Shown here piece after piece: positions 27,300-35,526 of a stretch of 64,000 bases of DNA. The position numbers were made by a program, and so were the translations under genes. The stretch is taken from NCBI GenBank assembly GCA_030019365.1, contig JASEFA010000010.1, positions 1 to 64,000 on the forward strand. Reading direction: 5' to 3'. The notes below the pieces were generated by a model, which had not been told where the DNA came from, made no database searches, and saw nothing but the letters and a program-made list of their open reading frames with translations. Source of the DNA: Bacillota bacterium (GTDB lineage: Bacteria; Bacillota; Sulfobacillia; JACIYH01). Numbering within the stretch: position 1 is the first letter of the stretch; each line of letters begins with the position of its first letter.

Positions 27300-30071
27300 T
27301 CAGCGCAGGTAGACGAGTTCAACGTCGGCGAGAAGATCGGGAGTGTCCAGCTTCCCCCGGTACGCTACCCTGCCTTCCTTGAGAACGTAGCAGGTCACGC
27401 CCCAGGAAGCCACCATCCGCGCCGCCTGCTCCACCAGCAACACGGCGGTACCCCGGGCGTTGATTTCCCGCACATGCTCCAGCACCGCAACTGCCAGGGC
27501 CGGGCTCAATCCCATGGTGGGTTCGTCCAGGCACAGGAGCCTGGGCCGCCCGATCAGGGCCCTGGCCAGGGCCAGCATCTGCTGTTCCCCTCCCGACAGG
27601 CTCCCCGCGGTCTGCTGCAGCCTTTCCTTCAGGCGGGGAAACAACTCCAGCACCCTTTCCAACGCCTGCGCAACTTCCTGCGCCTGCATCCGACCCGCCC
27701 CCAGCTCCAGGTTCTCTCTCACCGTGAGTCGCCCGAAGATGCGCCTGCCCTCCGGCACCAGGGCCGCCCCTGCCCGCACGATCTCCTCCGGCCGCCAGCC
27801 CACCACGCGCCTACCCGCCAGCGCGATCTCACCGGTGAAAACGCGCGCGGACCCGAAGATCGCCCTGAGCAGTGTGCTCTTGCCGGCACCGTTGGCCCCC
27901 AGCAGGCACACCAGATCGCCCTCCCGGACCCGCAGGTCCACCCCCTGCAGCACCGGCCGGCTGCCGTACCCCGCCGTCAGCCCGGATACTTCCAGTACGG
28001 GCGGCGTTTGTCCCTCCCGCTTGCCGCTATCCTCCCCCATGCCTGGGGCCACGGGCAGCGGCTCTGGTTGGGTGGGACGCGGCTCGGGGTGGGTGGGACG
28101 CGGCTCGGGGTGGGCGCGACGTGGCTCTGGTTGAGCGACAACACCTCCCTCCCGGCCCAGGTACGAGCGGGCCACCTCGGGATGAGAAAGCACCTGCCCG
28201 GGCGGTCCCTCCACCAGTACGCGACCTTCTGCCATGGCGAGCACCCGGTGGGCAACCCGCCTGACCACTTCCATGCGGTGCTCGATGAGCAGAATGGGCA
28301 CGCCCGAGGCAGCCAGTGTCCCCACCGCCGCACAGAGTTCGTCCACCTCCTGCTCCGTCATGCCCGCTGCCGGTTCGTCGAGCAGCAGAACCCGCGGCGC
28401 CCCGGCCACAGCGCGCAGCACCTCCAGCTTGCGGCGGTCGGCATAGGTGAGGGCCGCCGCAGTGGCCGCCCCGGCCCCATCGGCCTCTACCCGCAGACTG
28501 GGTAACAGGGCAGGGCCCGCCTCATCGCCCGATCGTACACACGTCTCCCCACAGAGACGGTCGTCCGGCCGGGCACCGCAGTCTCCACGGAGACGCCCGT
28601 CGGGACGTGCGCGCGTGTTTCCACCCAGACGTCCGGCCCCGCGCAGGGCAAACTCCCCGGCGGCCAGATTCGCGGCCGGCGTGAGGGAAAGAAACAGCCG
28701 CGGATTCTGGAAGCTCCTGATGAGTCCCAGGCCCGCACGCCGGTGCGGCGGCAGTCCGTCCAGCGCCACGGGTTCGGGTCGCCCGTCCAGAGTCACCCGC
28801 ACTCGCCCGCTGTCGGGCTTCAGGTATCCCGAGATCACGTCCACCAGGGTGCTCTTCCCGGCCCCGTTGGGACCGATTACCGCCAGCACCTCTCCCCGCC
28901 GCAACTGCAGGGAGACACCGTCCAGGGCCACCACGCCTCCGAACCGCTTCCTGATCCCCTCCACGGTCAGTACGATGTCGCCCTCCCCGGCCCCGCTATC
29001 CGGCCGCCGGGGAGGGATGACGGGCATGAGGCCGCGGCGGGCGGGGACACGAGGGCGGGCACGCGTGAAACCGGGCGGGCGCGTGGGGATGTGGGGGCGG
29101 GCGGGGATGAGACCGTGGGGCCGCGCCTGCATGAGACCCACCAGCAGCACCCCGTAGATAACCATGCGGTAGGAGGCGTACCCCCGCAGCAGTTCGGGGA
29201 GCACCACCAGCACCACCGCCCCCACCACGGCACCGGCCGGGTTGCCCACCCCGCCCAGCACGGCCATGCAGAAGATCGTCACGATCTCCGTCATGGAGAA
29301 GGTCTGGGGGAATACGGCTCCCTGCCAGGAGGCAAAGAAGACACCTGCCACGCCGGCGATGGCGGCACCGGCGGCGAAGGCACCCAGCCTGTACTTCACC
29401 GGGTCGATGCCGCAGGCCATGGCTCCCAGTTCGTCATCCCGCAGGCCCTTCCAGGCCAGGCCCGCCCGGGAACGGTCCAGGAGGCAGTACCCGGCATAGG
29501 TGAGGATCGCCAGGGCAGCCATGAGATAGTACCAGGACCTTACCCCGTCCACGGGGTGCCCGAGCAGAGAGGGAGAATCGATGCGGATGATGCCGTTGGG
29601 TCCATTGGTCAGGTTGACGGGGCGGTCCAGGTTGGTGAGGAGGATGCGTATGATCTCGCCGAACCCCAGGGTCACCACCGCCAGGTAGTCACCGCGCAGC
29701 CGCAGCACGGGAAATCCCAGCATCACCCCGGCCAGGGCGGTCAGCCCCATGGCCACCGGGACGATCACCCAGAAACCCAGGTGCACCCCCAGGTGCGGTG
29801 ACGCCAGCAGGGCACAGGTATAGGCGCCGATGGCGTAGAATCCGACGTACCCCAGGTCGAGCAACCCCGCCTGGCCCACCACCACGTTGAGGCCCAGCAC
29901 CAGGGTAACGTACAGGGCGACGGAGGTGGCCACCCTCAGGTGGTACGGGCTCCCGTCCAGGAGAGGAAAGGCCAGAAGCAGTGCCAGCAGGCCGGGTAGG
30001 GCCCATCCCCGGGGAAGCTGGCGCAGCAGACCCCATCCCTGGAGAAGAGATCGCATCCGCACCCGCCTCAT
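27300..30071 (-). CDS. Fused LivM-LivG-LivF amino acid transporter polypeptide
   Basis: One uninterrupted 923-codon frame carries three subunits that are normally separate. Residues about 1-315 are a LivM permease (LNVVVGQAGLLDLGYVGFY, LRLRGDYLAVVTLGFGEIIR). About 355-645 is a LivG ATPase (Walker A GPNGAGKST, Walker B VLLLDEPAAGM; the signature is degenerate, LTYADRRKLE instead of LPYGQQR). About 690-923 is a LivF ATPase (GANGAGKST, LSGGEQQM, LCLDEPTMGLSP). The linkers are short Arg/Pro/His- and Pro/Glu-rich tandem repeats. The ATG at 30069-30071 overlaps the livH stop (ATGA). The frame is open to 30824, but that part is livH in another frame. Confidence 0.85.
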   Translation of the reverse strand: MRRVRMRSLLQGWGLLRQLPRGWALPGLLALLLAFPLLDGSPYHLRVATSVALYVTLVLGLNVVVGQAGLLDLGYVGFYAIGAYTCALLASPHLGVHLGFWVIVPVAMGLTALAGVMLGFPVLRLRGDYLAVVTLGFGEIIRILLTNLDRPVNLTNGPNGIIRIDSPSLLGHPVDGVRSWYYLMAALAILTYAGYCLLDRSRAGLAWKGLRDDELGAMACGIDPVKYRLGAFAAGAAIAGVAGVFFASWQGAVFPQTFSMTEIVTIFCMAVLGGVGNPAGAVVGAVVLVVLPELLRGYASYRMVIYGVLLVGLMQARPHGLIPARPHIPTRPPGFTRARPRVPARRGLMPVIPPRRPDSGAGEGDIVLTVEGIRKRFGGVVALDGVSLQLRRGEVLAVIGPNGAGKSTLVDVISGYLKPDSGRVRVTLDGRPEPVALDGLPPHRRAGLGLIRSFQNPRLFLSLTPAANLAAGEFALRGAGRLGGNTRARPDGRLRGDCGARPDDRLCGETCVRSGDEAGPALLPSLRVEADGAGAATAAALTYADRRKLEVLRAVAGAPRVLLLDEPAAGMTEQEVDELCAAVGTLAASGVPILLIEHRMEVVRRVAHRVLAMAEGRVLVEGPPGQVLSHPEVARSYLGREGGVVAQPEPRRAHPEPRPTHPEPRPTQPEPLPVAPGMGEDSGKREGQTPPVLEVSGLTAGYGSRPVLQGVDLRVREGDLVCLLGANGAGKSTLLRAIFGSARVFTGEIALAGRRVVGWRPEEIVRAGAALVPEGRRIFGRLTVRENLELGAGRMQAQEVAQALERVLELFPRLKERLQQTAGSLSGGEQQMLALARALIGRPRLLCLDEPTMGLSPALAVAVLEHVREINARGTAVLLVEQAARMVASWGVTCYVLKEGRVAYRGKLDTPDLLADVELVYLR
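28060..28133 (-). repeat. 21-bp tandem repeat in the LivG-LivF linker
   Basis: About 3.5 copies of a 21-bp unit (plus strand ggctcggggtgggtgggacgc and near-identical copies at 28060, 28081 and 28102, with a partial at 28123). In protein this is a seven-residue repeat HPEPRPT. The second and third copies differ by few bases, so the expansion is recent. It forms the flexible linker of the fused transporter. Confidence 0.85.
28525..28632 (-). repeat. 36-bp tandem repeat inserted in the LivG domain
   Basis: Three diverged copies of a 36-bp unit (28525-28560, 28561-28596, 28597-28632) encode a 12-residue repeat of the type RLxGxxxARPDx. The insert lies after LAAGEFALRGAG, in the helical region of LivG where normal proteins have no such sequence. 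It keeps the frame. Confidence 0.75.
29020..29130 (-). repeat. Arg/Pro-rich repeat linker between LivM and LivG
   Basis: About four imperfect copies of a seven- to eight-codon unit (ARPHGLIP, ARPHIPT, RPPGFTR, ARPRVPA) join the permease end to the LivG start. On the plus strand these are GGGCGGGC-rich repeats. They replace the stop and start codons expected between livM and livG. Confidence 0.65.
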
Positions 30072-30982
30072 GCCCTCTGCCCCCTCGCCCTCCCGAGAAT
30101 CCCTTCCGGCCGCAAGAGGAGGGTCAGGATCAGCAGCGAGAAAGCGATGACGTCCCGGTAAACCGGGGACACGAAGGCAACCCCAAGGCTCTCCAGCAAT
30201 CCCAGCACCACTCCCCCCGCCATGGCTCCGTGCAGGTTGCCGATGCCGCCCAGGACACAGGCCGTGAAAGCCTTCATGCCCGCCGAGAAACCCATGTAGA
30301 AGTCGATCTGGGTGTAAAGCAGCCCCACCATGACTCCTCCGGCGCCGGCGAGCAGGGACCCCAGCAGGAAAGCGGCCACCACCACCCGGTTCACCGAGAC
30401 TCCCGCCCAGGCGGCCGCCTCCGGGTCTTCCGCCACGGCGCGCATGGCCTTCCCCGTGTAAGTGTGCCGCACGGTATAATCCAGTGCGAGCATGAACAGG
30501 GCGGCCACGACCACCACCCCCAGTCTGAGGAAGGATACGAAGGTCCCCCCCAGGTCGATCCCCGCGTCGGGGGAGATGATGGCCGAGGTCAGGTAGGTCT
30601 TGGCCCGGCCCCCGGTGGCGAGCATGACCGTGTTCTGCAGCAGCATGGATACCCCCAGGGCGGCAATCAGGGGGGCCAGCCGCGATGCCCGCCGCAGGGG
30701 ACGATAAGCGAAACGTTCCACGGCCACGCCCAGCGTGGCCGCCACCAGTGCCGCTGCCACCAGCACCGGAAAGAGAAGCACGGGCCCGCTCAGGTGGGGA
30801 AGGAGGAGGCCCATGGCCACCCAACCACCAAAGGCCCCCACCATGAACACGTCTCCGTGGGCGAAGTTGAGCATACCCAGGGTACCGTACACCATGGAGT
30901 ACCCAATGGCGATGAGCCCGTATACCGACCCCAGGGTGATGCCGTTGATGACCTGCTGCGGCACCTGCGTGAGGAAAGACAC
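30068..30982 (-). CDS. livH: HAAT-family ABC transporter permease LivH
   Basis: A 304-residue permease: TLGSVYGLIAIGYSMVYGTL, then LNFAHGDVFMVGAFGG, and the C-terminal loop GMKAFTACVLGGIGNLHGAMAGG. It has the typical number of spans for LivH. The GTG start shares one base with the stop of the binding-protein gene (TAGTG), and its own stop overlaps the start of the fused LivMGF gene. It pairs with the LivM domain of that fusion. A Trp-type T-box leader governs the operon. Confidence 0.93.
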   Translation of the reverse strand: MSFLTQVPQQVINGITLGSVYGLIAIGYSMVYGTLGMLNFAHGDVFMVGAFGGWVAMGLLLPHLSGPVLLFPVLVAAALVAATLGVAVERFAYRPLRRASRLAPLIAALGVSMLLQNTVMLATGGRAKTYLTSAIISPDAGIDLGGTFVSFLRLGVVVVAALFMLALDYTVRHTYTGKAMRAVAEDPEAAAWAGVSVNRVVVAAFLLGSLLAGAGGVMVGLLYTQIDFYMGFSAGMKAFTACVLGGIGNLHGAMAGGVVLGLLESLGVAFVSPVYRDVIAFSLLILTLLLRPEGILGRARGQRA

Positions 30983-32196
30983 TACTTGCCGCCTATGGGG
31001 TAGGCCTTGACCTCCTTGAAGTCGGGACCCTGCACCTGGAGGACGTAGATGCTTCCGCCCACCACGTCCCCCTTGCCGTCGAAGCTGACCGGGAAGCCCA
31101 GGATGCCGCGGAAATCGCGGGTGGATGCCACCGCGTCCCGGACCGCACCCCGATCCACCTTGCCGTCCTTCACCCCGGCCCTGCGGATGGCGGCAATGAG
31201 GATGCTGGTGGCTTCGTAGCTCTGGCCGGAGAAGATGCTCATAGCTCCGTACTTCTCCTCGAAAGCCTTTACGAAGCTCTGCGCCTCCGGTACCTCCCTG
31301 ACATCCTTGCCGATGGCGGTGACGTAGAAGCCTTCGGCGGCACCCTGGGAGCCTTTGATGAGCTGATCCTTCTCCTTGAGGCCGTCACCGCCCATGAACT
31401 TCGTCCGCATCTTCATGGAGCGGGCCTGGATAACCAGGCTTGCTGCCTGGGCGGGGTTGGGCAGGGCCAGGTACACCAGATCGGGAGCCTCCGCCCGCAC
31501 CCGGGTGAGGATGGCGGAGAAGTCCCGGTCAGTGGGAGCGATCTGACCCCGCGTCACGGCGACGCCGAGCTTCTTCAGGGCGGCCTCCACCTGGTCTGCC
31601 AGGCCCTGGCCGTACGTTCCCTTGTCATCGATCATGTAGACCTTGCCCACCTTCAGCTCTTCGCTGATGAACCGGGCGGCCGCCGGCCCCTGAGCATCGT
31701 CCCGCGGGCACACCCGGAACATGACCCGGTAGCCCTGCTCGGTCAGGGCGGGGTTGGTGGCCGACTGGCTGATGATGACCAGGCCCGCCTTCTCGTAGAT
31801 GGGGAGGGCCCCGTTCACACAGTTGGAGTTCATGGGCCCCACCACCCCCACCACTCCGGGGTCGGCGGCGAACTTCTGGGCCACCAGGGTGGCCTGGGCG
31901 GCATCGCCGGCGTCGTCGCCCACCGTCACCTCGATCTGAGATCCATTCACCCCGCCGGCCCGGTTTGCCTCTTCCACCGCCATGCGGATGGCGTTCAGCG
32001 AGTCAAGACCGATCTTGGACAGGTCCCCCGTATAGGGGCCCGCCGCCCCGATGCGGATCACCGCGCGTGCTCCCTCTCCCTGGCCACCCTGACCGGCCGG
32101 AGTCCGGGAAGCACACGCCGTCGCCGCCAGGGCGAGGACCAGCATCAGCGCCAGTACCGCCCCACCCGCCCCCGGCAGCTTCCCCCTTCTTCTCAT
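30982..32196 (-). CDS. HAAT-family ABC transporter substrate-binding lipoprotein (predicted tryptophan-responsive)
   Basis: A 404-residue binding protein. The ATG at 32194-32196 follows GGGGGGTGAG. The frame upstream is open only because it crosses the T-box terminator. The signal peptide has a lipobox ending ATAC at about residue 27. Mature-domain motifs are IRIGAAGPYTGDLSKIG, VGPMNSNCVNGALPIYE and FMGGDGLKEKDQ. By family it would be called LivJ, but the leader suggests that charged tRNA-Trp, not a branched-chain tRNA, controls it. Tryptophan or a related aromatic compound is therefore a candidate ligand. Confidence 0.9.
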   Translation of the reverse strand: MRRRGKLPGAGGAVLALMLVLALAATACASRTPAGQGGQGEGARAVIRIGAAGPYTGDLSKIGLDSLNAIRMAVEEANRAGGVNGSQIEVTVGDDAGDAAQATLVAQKFAADPGVVGVVGPMNSNCVNGALPIYEKAGLVIISQSATNPALTEQGYRVMFRVCPRDDAQGPAAARFISEELKVGKVYMIDDKGTYGQGLADQVEAALKKLGVAVTRGQIAPTDRDFSAILTRVRAEAPDLVYLALPNPAQAASLVIQARSMKMRTKFMGGDGLKEKDQLIKGSQGAAEGFYVTAIGKDVREVPEAQSFVKAFEEKYGAMSIFSGQSYEATSILIAAIRRAGVKDGKVDRGAVRDAVASTRDFRGILGFPVSFDGKGDVVGGSIYVLQVQGPDFKEVKAYPIGGK

Positions 32197-32208
32197 CGCG
32201 CTCACCCC

Positions 32209-32250
32209 CCAGAAAAATTGAAGGCCTTTCGTCCGGGACGAAAGGCCTTC
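32209..32250 (-). terminator. T-box leader terminator hairpin
   Basis: On the minus strand GAAGGCCTTTCGTC pairs with GACGAAAGGCCTTC (outer edges 32250 and 32220), followed by AATTTTTC. This is a strong Rho-independent terminator placed directly after the T-box sequence and before the ribosome site of the binding-protein gene. Confidence 0.93.
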
Positions 32251-32545
32251 GCTTCCGCGGTGCCACCCTTCTTGAGCCCGGCTCCCATGCCGGACCCCAC
32301 TCGCATCAGGTACAGGACCGCCTCCGGTCCGATACCCTATCCCGCTAACGGGGGAATCCGTCAATCGCTACTTGCCCCGGCCCCGCCTCCCGGCTGCGTG
32401 TGCGCCGTCGGCCGCTCTACGGGCGTTCGCGTCGCCTCTCCCGGGCCCATTCACTCGGGCAACTCTGCACCGGCCTCACACCCCCGCCGGCTCGCTGCGC
32501 ATAATGCCCGGCTACTCTCCCCGCTCATCGAGCTTGCTACTGGTT
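32209..32545 (-). promoter_or_regulatory. T-box riboswitch (tRNA-sensing leader), probable tRNA-Trp specificity
   Basis: The T-box sequence AAGGGTGGCACCGCGG lies at 32270-32255 on the minus strand, next to a terminator. Upstream is a Stem I with GATGAGCGG, the AGUA element (32516-32513), GCAGCGAGCCGGC and GGGGGTGTGAGGCC. The 3' side of the specifier loop reads AGUGAAUGGG before the lower helix. The standard GAA-NNN-purine pattern gives UGG (32449-32447), the Trp codon. The antiterminator UGGN is UGGC, which pairs with discriminator G73 as in tRNA-Trp, whereas Leu, Ile and Val tRNAs have A73. The leader would antiterminate when tRNA-Trp is uncharged. Confidence 0.88.
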
Positions 32546-32627
32546 TGCAGTTAATCTAGCAGGTGCCGAGCCCCCTGTCAAGGGGTAGAGCCTGGGGTGA
32601 GGAGCCACGAGTCTGGCCCCCCACCCC

Positions 32628-33794
32628 TTACCCTTCCTCGAACCGCTCCTTTATGCTCATGCCACGGTTGCCCAGCTCGTCGCGCAACTCCTCATACACG
32701 GCGGCGTCCGCGAACACCTTCTCCAGCGGGGCCACCCCGGGCGTGCTGATCCGGCCGCGCAGGAGCATACCCACCAGGATGGAGCAGGTGTACCCCGTGG
32801 TCCGGGCCATGGACGTCACCCGGCTCTCCACGTCGCAAAAGTCGACCATCTCAAACGTCCATGAGGCCCGCTTTCCCTGGCTCTCCCCCCGGACCACCAC
32901 ACGCACGGCGGTGACATCGGCCTCATCACCCTGCTGAAGCAGGGGCGCCAGCAGCGCCCCCGTGAAGCGCCTCGGCACCACCTCCACGCCGTCCACCCGC
33001 ACGGGTTCCCGGGAGAAGAAGCCGCAGTCGCGCAGAAAGGCCACCTTATCCCGATGACCGCGGTAGCGCACGGTCTTCTCCGCCAGTTCCCGGAACCCCA
33101 TCTGGACCCCCGTGCGGGCGAGCGTCCCCAGCCCGTACGTGTAGAAGGCCTCGCAGGCGCCCACCGGCTCGGGGAAGGTGACCTCCTCCAGGCCGTCCAG
33201 GGCCTGCGCCTCCACAACGCGCCCGTCCCTGACGACGAGGGCGGGGGCCACGTACTCGTCGATCACCGTGTCGATGGAGAACACCAGCCGGTATTCGAGC
33301 GGCGGACGCGGATGCAGAGGGAGTCCTCCCACGTAAACGACGCCTTCCAGAGCACGGTCGAGCCTGGCCGCCCCCTGCCCCACCAGGGCGTTCGTGAGCC
33401 CGGGTGCCACCCCGCACCCTGGCAGCAGCGTCACCCCTGCCCTGGCGGCCCGGTCGTGATAAGCGAAGATGTCGAAACCTTCCGCTGAGCCGGTCAGGTC
33501 CGCCAGTGACACCCCGGCCTCTATGGCCGCCTCCGTCACCCGGGCGACCGCCGCCACGGGGTAGGCGCCCGCTACCACGTCCGCCCCCCGCATGGCGTCC
33601 ACCAGTGCCCGCCGGTTCCAGATGTCGAGGACCATACCCTCGCAGCGGTCGCGGCCAACGCGACGTACCACTTCCCCAACGCGGACGGGGTCGATGTCTG
33701 CGATAACCACGTGCTCAGCGGTCCCGTGTTTCAGCAAGTCGCTCGCAATGGCGGGGCCCATGAGCCCCGCACCCAGCACCAGTACCTTCGCCAT
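32628..33794 (-). CDS. Saccharopine dehydrogenase-family oxidoreductase
   Basis: A 388-residue NAD(P)-dependent dehydrogenase. The N-terminal Rossmann fold is KVLVLGAGLMGPAIASDLL, then VIADIDPVRVGEVV. GCGVAPGLTNALVGQGA is the saccharopine-dehydrogenase hinge, and the C-terminal catalytic domain follows. Size and motifs fit the single-domain lysine 6-dehydrogenase or saccharopine reductase group. It stands alone downstream of the T-box leader region, on the same strand but facing away from the transporter. Lysine or another amino acid is a likely substrate class, but this is not certain. Confidence 0.88.
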   Translation of the reverse strand: MAKVLVLGAGLMGPAIASDLLKHGTAEHVVIADIDPVRVGEVVRRVGRDRCEGMVLDIWNRRALVDAMRGADVVAGAYPVAAVARVTEAAIEAGVSLADLTGSAEGFDIFAYHDRAARAGVTLLPGCGVAPGLTNALVGQGAARLDRALEGVVYVGGLPLHPRPPLEYRLVFSIDTVIDEYVAPALVVRDGRVVEAQALDGLEEVTFPEPVGACEAFYTYGLGTLARTGVQMGFRELAEKTVRYRGHRDKVAFLRDCGFFSREPVRVDGVEVVPRRFTGALLAPLLQQGDEADVTAVRVVVRGESQGKRASWTFEMVDFCDVESRVTSMARTTGYTCSILVGMLLRGRISTPGVAPLEKVFADAAVYEELRDELGNRGMSIKERFEEG

Positions 33795-33823
33795 CGGCTA
33801 CTCTCCCTCCAAACGGCCGTGCC

Positions 33824-33970
33824 CTAGGGGTACCCCTGGAGAATGCTCTCGCGCGTCTCCCCTGCCCCCAGAAGACCCGGCAGGCGTGACACCGGATAGC
33901 GAAGGTAGCGGGTGCACGGCTTTCCCCCGCACACCTTGGGGTCAACCGCAATTCGGTCGAACAGTTTCAC
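33824..33970 (-). pseudogene. DUF433 protein, truncated
   Basis: A 48-codon frame from GTG 33970 after GGAGGAGGTACGG: KLFDRIAVDPKVCGGKPC, then YPVSRLPGLLGAGETRESI and LQGYP, stop. This matches the start of DUF433 (VapB-like antitoxin or DNA-binding) proteins (DRIxxDPxVCGGKPCIRGTRIPV, then LLAAGExxEEILxDYP). The IRGTRI segment is replaced by TRYLRY and the last 20-25 residues are absent. It is probably non-functional. Confidence 0.65.
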
Positions 33971-34263
33971 TTGCCGTACCTCCTCCCGAGCCCGGGGGGT
34001 CCCGCTACGATTGTACCACGGCGCGCGCCTCGTTCCACCCATGGACGGGACCCTTCACCGCTTGCCTCGCCCGGGTCTGCACTTGCGACAGGATTTCTGC
34101 TCCCCGAGGAGCTGGCAAAGGGCGTGCGCTTGTTCAGTTGCTCCGGGGCCGGGCCCCCGACCCACCCTCGGGCAAACTAGGTTACAGATGGCCTCCAGTT
34201 GGGGGCACAGAGTAGCTCCGAGGGGGTGGTCCCGCTGAAGCGGGTAGGAACGTTCTTAGCGGC

Positions 34264-34538
34264 ACGCTCACCAGGGAGTTGCAGGGCACGAAGGTCACCA
34301 TTTACCTGCGGGCGCGCGGCCAGGACCTGCTGGTGCCGATCACCCGGACAGTGCCCCGGGGGGAAAACCTTCCCGCGGCAGCCCTCCGGGCGTGGCCGCC
34401 ATCGTCAACACGCTCACCGAGTTTCCGGACATACGCCAGGTGCAAATCCTGGTCGAGGGCCGTAAGGTGGAATCGCTGGCGGGGCACGCGGACGTGAGCC
34501 GGCCGCTGACCAGGAACGAGAGGCTCATCAAACGCTGA
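34264..34538 (+). pseudogene. GerMN-domain (GerM-like) sporulation protein with internal deletion
   Basis: One frame reads LQGTKVTIYLRARGQDLLV and PITRTVPRGEN. A second frame reads VNTLTEFPDIRQVQILVEG, RKVESLAGHADVSRPLTR and NERLIK, stop at 34536-34538. Together these are the two ends of a GerMN domain, with the middle deleted and a frame change near 34390. GerM acts in spore cortex formation and germination, so the ancestor was a spore former. No signal peptide or full first half is present. Confidence 0.75.
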
Positions 34539-34555
34539 CGGCGGCACCGACCGCC

Positions 34556-34936
34556 CTATCGTGCCGCCCCAGGAGCACCCAGGTAGGTGCGCAGCCCCTC
34601 CTTCACCGCCTCCGCGAGCAGTTCCTCGGGCACGCCGTACACGATGGCGTTCAGGGTGACGGTAACCGCAGCGACCGCACCGGTGACATTCCCCCGCCAG
34701 CGCACCCTCTCCTCCAGAGAAGTCACGCTGAAACCCAGCATGCCCGCGTCCGTATCCAGAAGGCCTTTGATGTGGCCTACAAGAGGGCAGCCCTGCCGCC
34801 GCAACCAACCCAACAGATGAGCCACGAACTCCTCCACCGCCGCCCTCAACCGTTGGGGCGGCACCGGAGCAGGAAGCGGAAACGAGACCCTGCCGGCCCA
34901 CACCGCGGGGTGCCGGCCGTCGACCGCCCGGGTCAT
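34556..34936 (-). CDS. Conserved hypothetical protein next to a CobW-like GTPase
   Basis: A 126-residue soluble protein starting MTRAVDGRHPAVWAGRVSF. Its ATG overlaps the stop of the cobW-like gene (ATGA), so it is the last gene of the corrinoid methyltransfer operon. It has an alpha/beta pattern with HLLGWLRRQGCPLVGHIKGLL and VTVTLNAIVYGVPEELL. No catalytic motif is recognised. Tight coupling suggests an accessory role in corrinoid or metal handling. Confidence 0.7.
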   Translation of the reverse strand: MTRAVDGRHPAVWAGRVSFPLPAPVPPQRLRAAVEEFVAHLLGWLRRQGCPLVGHIKGLLDTDAGMLGFSVTSLEERVRWRGNVTGAVAAVTVTLNAIVYGVPEELLAEAVKEGLRTYLGAPGAAR

Positions 34937-35526
34937 GCCAGCGCCTCCAGGAGCAAGTCGAGGTGCAGACCTTTCTCGGCCGAAACCGGCACCACTACCG
35001 CGTTGGCGTTCAGGGAGGCCACCTCATCCACCACCCTGTCCACCGCGGCAGGGTCGACTTCGTCGATCTTGTTCACCGCCACCACATCCGCCGCCTCGAT
35101 CTGGGCCGTCACCAGGGGACCTACGGCCTCCCGCAAAAGAGCGTATCGCGGGGCATCGACCACGGTGAGCACGCGGACGTCACCGCCGTCGGTCCACCGC
35201 CTTACCGTGCGCACGATGTCGCCCGGCAGGGCGATCCCCGTGGCCTCAACCATCACCAGGTCGGGAGAGAAGGCGTCCCGGACCTTCCCCAGCGTGACCA
35301 CCAGGTCCGCGGCGAGGGTGCAGCAAACGCATCCGGCGTACAACTCCCGCACCTCGAGCCCCTCGCGCTGCAGGTACTGGCCGTCGATGCCCACTTCACC
35401 CACTTCGTTTTCGATGATGACCATGCGGAGGGGGCGGGCGCGAAGCCGCCCCACCATTGCGAGCAGCAGGGTGGTCTTGCCCGCCCCCAGGAACCCGGAC
35501 AGCACAAGCAGTCTCAGTTCAGTCAC
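34933..35526 (-). CDS. CobW/G3E-family GTPase (metallochaperone-like)
   Basis: A 197-residue G3E P-loop GTPase: GFLGAGKTT (Walker A, residues about 12-20), ENEVGEVGIDGQYL, the metal-binding GCVCCT motif near 66, EATGIALP, and NKIDEVD as G4. Full-length CobW/YeiR proteins carry an extra C-terminal domain (about 300 residues). This one has only the GTPase domain, as in short HypB/CobW-like proteins near methyltransferases. It probably delivers a metal or helps load or reactivate the corrinoid. It overlaps the upstream MtaA-like gene by eight bases. Confidence 0.9.
   Translation of the reverse strand: MTELRLLVLSGFLGAGKTTLLLAMVGRLRARPLRMVIIENEVGEVGIDGQYLQREGLEVRELYAGCVCCTLAADLVVTLGKVRDAFSPDLVMVEATGIALPGDIVRTVRRWTDGGDVRVLTVVDAPRYALLREAVGPLVTAQIEAADVVAVNKIDEVDPAAVDRVVDEVASLNANAVVVPVSAEKGLHLDLLLEALA

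Noticed and set aside
30072-30824. Upstream extension of the fused LivMGF frame by about 250 codons
   Set aside because: This part is the livH gene read in another frame (Gly/Arg/Pro-rich). The ATG at 30071 overlaps the livH stop and follows a good ribosome site.
32446-32455. Valine (GUG) as T-box specifier
   Set aside because: GUG is also present in the loop, but it is not preceded by GAA, it is too far from the lower helix, and the antiterminator UGGC does not fit a tRNA with A73.
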